Source: Inia geoffrensis (Eukaryota; Chordata; Mammalia; Artiodactyla; Iniidae). Taken from it: DNA of 64,000 bases. Below, one piece after another: positions 59,551 through 64,000 of the stretch; within the stretch, counting starts at the first letter, position 1, and each line of letters starts with the position of its first letter. The notes beneath the pieces were generated by a model. That model ran no database searches. It was not told where the DNA came from and saw nothing but the letters and a program-made list of their open reading frames with translations. Location: assembly GCA_036417435.1 (NCBI GenBank), contig CM070901.1, forward strand, positions 161,282,044-161,346,043, given 5' to 3'. Position numbers and translations under genes: made by a program.

Positions 59551-60234
59551 CAGCAGGATCCAGGCTGGGACAGAGAGAGGCAGAAGGGCTGTGGGAGCCC
59601 TGGAAAAGAAAGAGAGAGAGAGAATGTGTGCGTGTGTTGGGGGTAGAAAGAACTCCCCACAGGTCACTATGCACAGTGGGTGGGAAACCAGGCAGAGAAG
59701 CCCCCATCAGCTCCCAGAGGACTGTGGTACCTGTCTTTAGACTAGAACTCTATGGAGCCGAAACCACGCCAGCTTGCTCATTGCTGTATACCCTGGCCTG
59801 GCACATAGTAGGTGCTCAAGAAATATTTGTTCGCTGAGTTGAGTCCCTTTTAGGCCCATCTTCCCTGACCCTGCCAGAGACTACCTGGTCTCCATGACTG
59901 TACTCCTTTCAATCTCTTGCTGGGTGTTTATTTCAACTCATACTCAAATGGCATGGATGCCAGATGGACCCTGGAAAAGGGGACAGAGCTCAGAGAAAGA
60001 GAGAAGACCCTCTCCTTAGACGAGTCACTGCCCCTCTCTGCTGTCAGTTTGCTCACCTCTCTAATGAGGGGGTTGGACCAACAGATCTCCAGGGGTCCTT
60101 CCAGTTCTGCCATCTGCAGCTTCGATCCCACTACCTCATTTCACGGATGAGGGGCTGAGTCGAGTTTAATTTTGTCAGCTGCCTCAGAAATCCATTGGGA
60201 AAAGGGGGGCTTGAGTTTGGGGATGCAGCAAGGG

Positions 60235-60415
60235 CTGTAGTCATATCCTGAGCACCAACTCTGTACCAAGTACCAGGATGAGAGCTTTACATGCACTGTC
60301 CAAATCCTCAGGACGTTTTCCCAGTGAGGAAACAGCTGGCTCAGAAAGGGGGAGTAACTTGCCTGAGGTCACACAGTGAGTCAGGGACTGAGCTGGGAAT
60401 GGAACTCAGGTGTGC
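60235..60415 (-). repeat. MIR SINE
   Basis: The text gagcaccaactctgtaccaa, then ctttacatgcactgtccaaa, gtgaggaaacagctggctca and gcctgaggtcacacagtgag is MIR on the minus strand. Confidence 0.7.
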
Positions 60416-60853
60416 CTGACCCCCAATGGCGGGTTCTTCCCACCTCAGCATCTCTGTGAGCTAAAGTCAGTAAAGGAGACCAGGCGCGACCAAACTATTC
60501 TCCAGAAACTTCAGGAGCCCCTTCCTCATCATTCCCCAGACAGTCTGACTTCTTTATCTAAGTCCCCTGTCGATGTGGCTGGAATTTTGGACAGGAAAGT
60601 AGTTGACTTGCAGAACTGGCTGGCAAGGGCTTGGACACAAGAGGCTTCTGATGGGTTCTGTGGCCCCAAGCCCAGCCCTCTGCCTGCCCTCTCCCCCAGC
60701 CGGCTTCCTGGGAGCCGGGGTGGGCCCATCTGCATTATTCATTTCTCACTCCCCACCCCCAACCCCCCCACCTGGTGTTGGGCTCCTGGGGTTGGCGTCT
60801 AGACAGACGAGCATCCTACCGAGAGCAGAGGCAGCCCTGACTTGGGGCTGAAA

Positions 60854-60867
60854 GTTCCCATGGCAAC
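60854..60867. promoter_or_regulatory. RFX X-box GTTCCCATGGCAAC
   Basis: The 14-mer matches the symmetric X-box consensus GTTnCCATGGnAAC at every fixed position. It is the best single RFX-type match noticed in the window, about 30.4 kb into NKAIN1 intron 1. Confidence 0.5.
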
Positions 60868-61614
60868 TGCATCCCCCTCAGCTGGCAGCTACCCAATAGA
60901 TAAATAATCAGGGATGGGGGTGGGGAGCTAAGGGCAGGGGGAGGGGCAGCAGGGGAGCCTCGTGGAAGCTTCACTCCGGAAAGAGGGGCAGGTAAGGCTT
61001 GAAGTAGACTGGAGGCTGGTATCGCCGTTGGCCAGGTGAGAGAAGGTAGAGGGAAGAAGGTGGCCAGATGTGAGAGAGATTCAGAAGAGCAGAGAGCCGG
61101 TTGATGACAGACTGGGAACGCAGGTGAGCAGCAGGAAGACCAGGGCCTACGGCTTACCGTTCTAGGTCATGCAACTGGACACATCATGGGGCCCACATCA
61201 CTGCAAATGGACCAGGTTTGGATGTGTTAAGTTCATGATGAACCATCCAATGGGTACTTGGTTATAAAGGGGCTGGAGGCGGGAGGAACTGAAGCTGGGG
61301 GGACATGCATTTGCTGGGACACGTGGAGTGTGAAGAGGGGCTGGGCTGTGGCCCTGAGGTGCTCTGATACTGAGGGGCCTGACTGCGCGGGAGGATGGGC
61401 TGCACCGGAATCAGGCCAAGGAGGTGGAGGATGCGTGCGTCAGGCACGGCTCTCGCCGCTCGAAATGCAGCAGTGAACATCCCGACTCTCGTGGAGTTTG
61501 CCTTCTAATGCAGGAGACAGTAAATAAGGAGTGAAGAGTATGTTAGTCAATGATAAGTGCCGTGGAGAAAATAAGGCAAGGGGGGAGGCAGGGAGCTCTG
61601 CAGCGGAATATAAT

Positions 61615-61780
61615 TTTAAATAATGCTGACTCTCCTCACGACCAGATGAAGGAAGTACTATGAATCATACCCATTTTGTTGGTGAGAAAACTGAGGCACA
61701 GAGAGGTTAAGTGACTTCCCAGAGTTGTAGAAAAACCAGCGGCACCAGGATTCTAACCCAGCTCTGCTCCTAACCCCTGG
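61615..61780 (-). repeat. MIR SINE fragment
   Basis: The text gaatcatacccattttgttg, then gagaaaactgaggcacagag, gaggttaagtgacttcccag and ttctaacccagctctgctcc is MIR on the minus strand. Confidence 0.7.
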
Positions 61781-61915
61781 ACCAAATTATAGCAAGTGGG
61801 TGGAGGGGTGAGTAGCAGGGAGGGCGTGGAGACCTTTAAACAGTTTTGAATGTGAGAGCATTGGGCTGGATAAGGCATTAGTTGGAGGGGGGAAAAGGCG
61901 ACTTTCTATTTATTT

Positions 61916-62142
61916 ATTTTGTTTTTTGTTTGTTTTTTGTTTGTATTTTTTGGCGGTACATGGGGCTCTTACTGTTGTGGCCTCTCCCGTGGCGGAGCAC
62001 AGGTTCCGGATGCGCAGGCTCAGTGGCCATGGCTCACGGGCCCAGCCGCTCCATGGCATGTGGGATCTTCCCGGACCGGGGCACGAACTCGTGTCCCCTG
62101 CATCGGCAGGTGGACTCTCAACCACTGCGCCACCAGGGAAGC
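61916..62142 (-). mobile_element. CHR SINE, full length
   Basis: A T/G-rich tail precedes ggcggtacatggggctctta, and the head ends accagggaagcc. T/A-rich flanks on both sides (atttatttatttt and aatttattttatt) are the probable target duplication. Confidence 0.93.
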
Positions 62143-63702
62143 CAAATTTATTTTATTTTTTTTTAAGTAGAAGAGGCTTAAGCATGTTTAGGAGCCAGTG
62201 GGAAGGATTCTGGGCAGGGGAAGAGGTTGGGTTTACGAGAGAAGAGATGGTGGATGATGTGGGCTCCCAAGTAGGTAGAAGACAGGGTTCAGAATGCAGG
62301 AGGAGGCATTGACCTTTACTAGGGGAGGGACAGAGCCTCAAGTGTAGGGGGTGGTGGGAGACCAGGTCTTTACCAGGGTGGGGGCGAAGGGGACCCAGGA
62401 GGGTTGAGGACAGCAAGAAGATCTGAAATATTAAGAGTGAGTTCCTCAGAGAAGCCTAGTTGGGTTGTGGGACAGCATCGGGGAGCTTCTTGTAGTAGAT
62501 TATTCCGGATCTCCAGTGGCCCCAGTCTGCCCCGTGGAGTGACTTTCTTCAGAAGTGCTTGGCTGCTTTGCGAGAACTGAGAAAACTATTAATTGGGTTT
62601 ATCCAGGTGTGGGCTTTTCCTCACAGACATGATGAAAAGGCAGAGGAATATGACAGTTTGGGTTACAGGCAAAGCTGATGGTGAAGTGAGGGGTCATGTG
62701 ATCCCAGCAGGCTGATGGGCCCATCATCGTGAAGGGTGTTCTGAGAGGGGCTCTCAAATTGGCGACTTTGGAGGCAGGGCAGTTATGGGTGATGACACAT
62801 TCCAAGAAGTGGCCATGGACAAGGAAGAATGGAAGCAAAGGTCATGGGAGAGGACTTGAGAGGTTAGGGTGCTGGAGGGGGTGGCCCCCAGGTGTCAGAG
62901 GCGACCAGGATGATGCAGAGGTCATGGGATCATTTTCAAGGAAGGGACAAGACCCGGAGGCCAGTGGATGATGAGTCCAGCAGTGGATGAGGGTGGTATA
63001 GCCACTGGGTCGCACAGTTCTGCAGGCAGTTTGGGCACCCCAGAGGATACCAACCCCACCTTTGGGCCTGAGGAGCATGGGATGAGAGAAGAGAAACAGA
63101 GTCACTGAGAAGACTACAGGGAAAACAGCGTCCTTGGATGCAACGTTTAAGGGGTGGAGGGACCCCTTAGGGAAGGCGCCGAGGCTGTAGAGACACGTGC
63201 TGGTGTGGAAGGGGTCATGAAAGGGGGCCGGGGGCCAGGGGCGGGCTGGGTCAGAGGAAGCGGCACAGAGCGTTGTGGAGATCAAGGGCAGAGAGGACCA
63301 ATGGGCAGGAAAGTGGGACTTACTCTGTGGGCATTGACAGATCCAGACAGGGCTGTGAGGCTGGGGGCGCTGGATCTCATCTGTCTTTCTGGGACTACAG
63401 TCAGGGGACTCATCCCGCTTATCTGGGGTCCTTGTGACGGGGGGATTGGCTGGCCCAGAGGCCATAGGGATTACCCCAGGCTCTCTGGGCTGCATTGATG
63501 ACAAGAGTGATTCGACCAGATTTGTGCTTTAGAAAAAGCATTCGGTAGGTTGGTAGGCATCCTCCTTCTGCCAGGAGATGAGGCGGGAGGCAACAGCAGT
63601 TGCCCACAGAAGCTTCTGTGCTGACCCACTTAGGAGAGAGACCCAAGAGCCAGCCTCACCTGACTTGTAGGCTAACCGGGAGAAAATATCCCTGAAGTCA
63701 CT

Positions 63703-64000
63703 TTTAAAAAAAAATAATTAATTAATTAATTTGGCTGCGTTGGGTCTTTGTTGCTGTGTGTGGGCTTTCTCTAGTTGTGGCGAGCAGGGGCTACTCTTCG
63801 ATGCAGTGCGTGGGCTTCTCATTGCGGTGGCTTGTCTTGTTGGGGAGCATGGGCTCTAGGTTCTCAGGCTTCAGTAGTTGTGTCTCGTGGGCTCTAAAGC
63901 ACAGGCTCAGTAGTTGTGGCGCACAGGCTTAGTTGCTCTGTGGCATGTGGAATCTTCCCGGACCAGGGCTCAAACTTGTGTCCCCTGCGTTGGCCGGGGG
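63703..64000 (-). mobile_element. CHR-related SINE (long-body type), cut by window end
   Basis: The tail (aaaaaaaaataattaattaa) leads into ggctgcgttgggtctttgtt and the body continues to ccctgcgttggccggggg at the right edge. The tRNA-like head lies outside the window. Confidence 0.9.

Larger units (their letters stand above)
30456..64000 (+). other. NKAIN1: NKAIN1 intron 1 (partial)
   Basis: No second NKAIN1 exon was found; the expected continuation (ERQIFDFLGY-type residues) is not seen in any + strand frame. The intron carries CHR SINEs, MIRs, an L1 cluster at 48.0-51.6 kb and several motif clusters that look regulatory. Segments such as 31.0-32.1, 32.5-33.2, 34.3-36.2, 37.0-39.1, 40.4-43.4, 43.6-46.9, 51.7-53.0, 57.1-58.0 and 62.2-63.7 kb hold no gene that I can support. 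Confidence 0.85.

Noticed and set aside
62842..63504. 220-residue minus-strand open frame
   Set aside because: The composition is Pro/Ser-rich without any domain I know, and the surrounding sequence looks like old interspersed repeat and purine-rich intron.
1..64000. CRISPR arrays, phage or insertion-sequence elements
   Set aside because: No regularly spaced repeats with unique spacers or bacterial-type genes were seen; the DNA is mammalian.

Overview
The window is nuclear DNA from a mammal, most likely a cetacean (whale, dolphin or porpoise). It is dense in tRNA-derived SINEs of the CHR family, which is shared by cetaceans, hippos and ruminants. The many near-full-length copies whose head begins ggcttccctggtggcgcagtg are typical of cetaceans. 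The species call is an inference from repeat content only. There is no sign of bacterial, plasmid or phage DNA.

Two host genes are recognisable, both on the + strand and both only partly inside the window. The left quarter (about 1-18.6 kb) is the 3' half of SNRNP40, the WD40-repeat 40 kDa protein of the U5 snRNP. Its five last coding exons lie at 7611-7731, 11442-11524, 12571-12632, 16374-16477 and 17419-17468. All have AG acceptors and (except the terminal exon) GT donors, and they join in phase to give 139 residues and a stop. About 13 kb downstream a strong CpG island (about 29.98-30.8 kb) carries the first coding exon of NKAIN1 (30402-30455), a Na+/K+-ATPase-interacting membrane protein of neurons. 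The remaining 33.5 kb looks like NKAIN1 intron 1; no second exon was seen. The order SNRNP40 then NKAIN1 on one strand matches the human arrangement on 1p35 as I know it.

The rest is introns and spacer filled with transposable elements: CHR SINEs, older MIR SINEs, L1 fragments and nonautonomous hAT DNA elements. Several show clear target-site duplications. The SNRNP40 intron at 7732-11441 holds a broken, intronless copy of a gene for a carboxymuconolactone-decarboxylase/AhpD-like protein.

I found no undescribed gene system of the operon type. The observations most worth checking are: the AhpD-like pseudogene; repeated RFX X-box and homeodomain motifs in NKAIN1 intron 1, which look like candidate neural enhancers; an upstream ORF before NKAIN1; a dimeric SINE inside one target duplication; two hAT elements placed back to back at TCTAGA targets; and a multi-level nested L1 around 48-51.6 kb.
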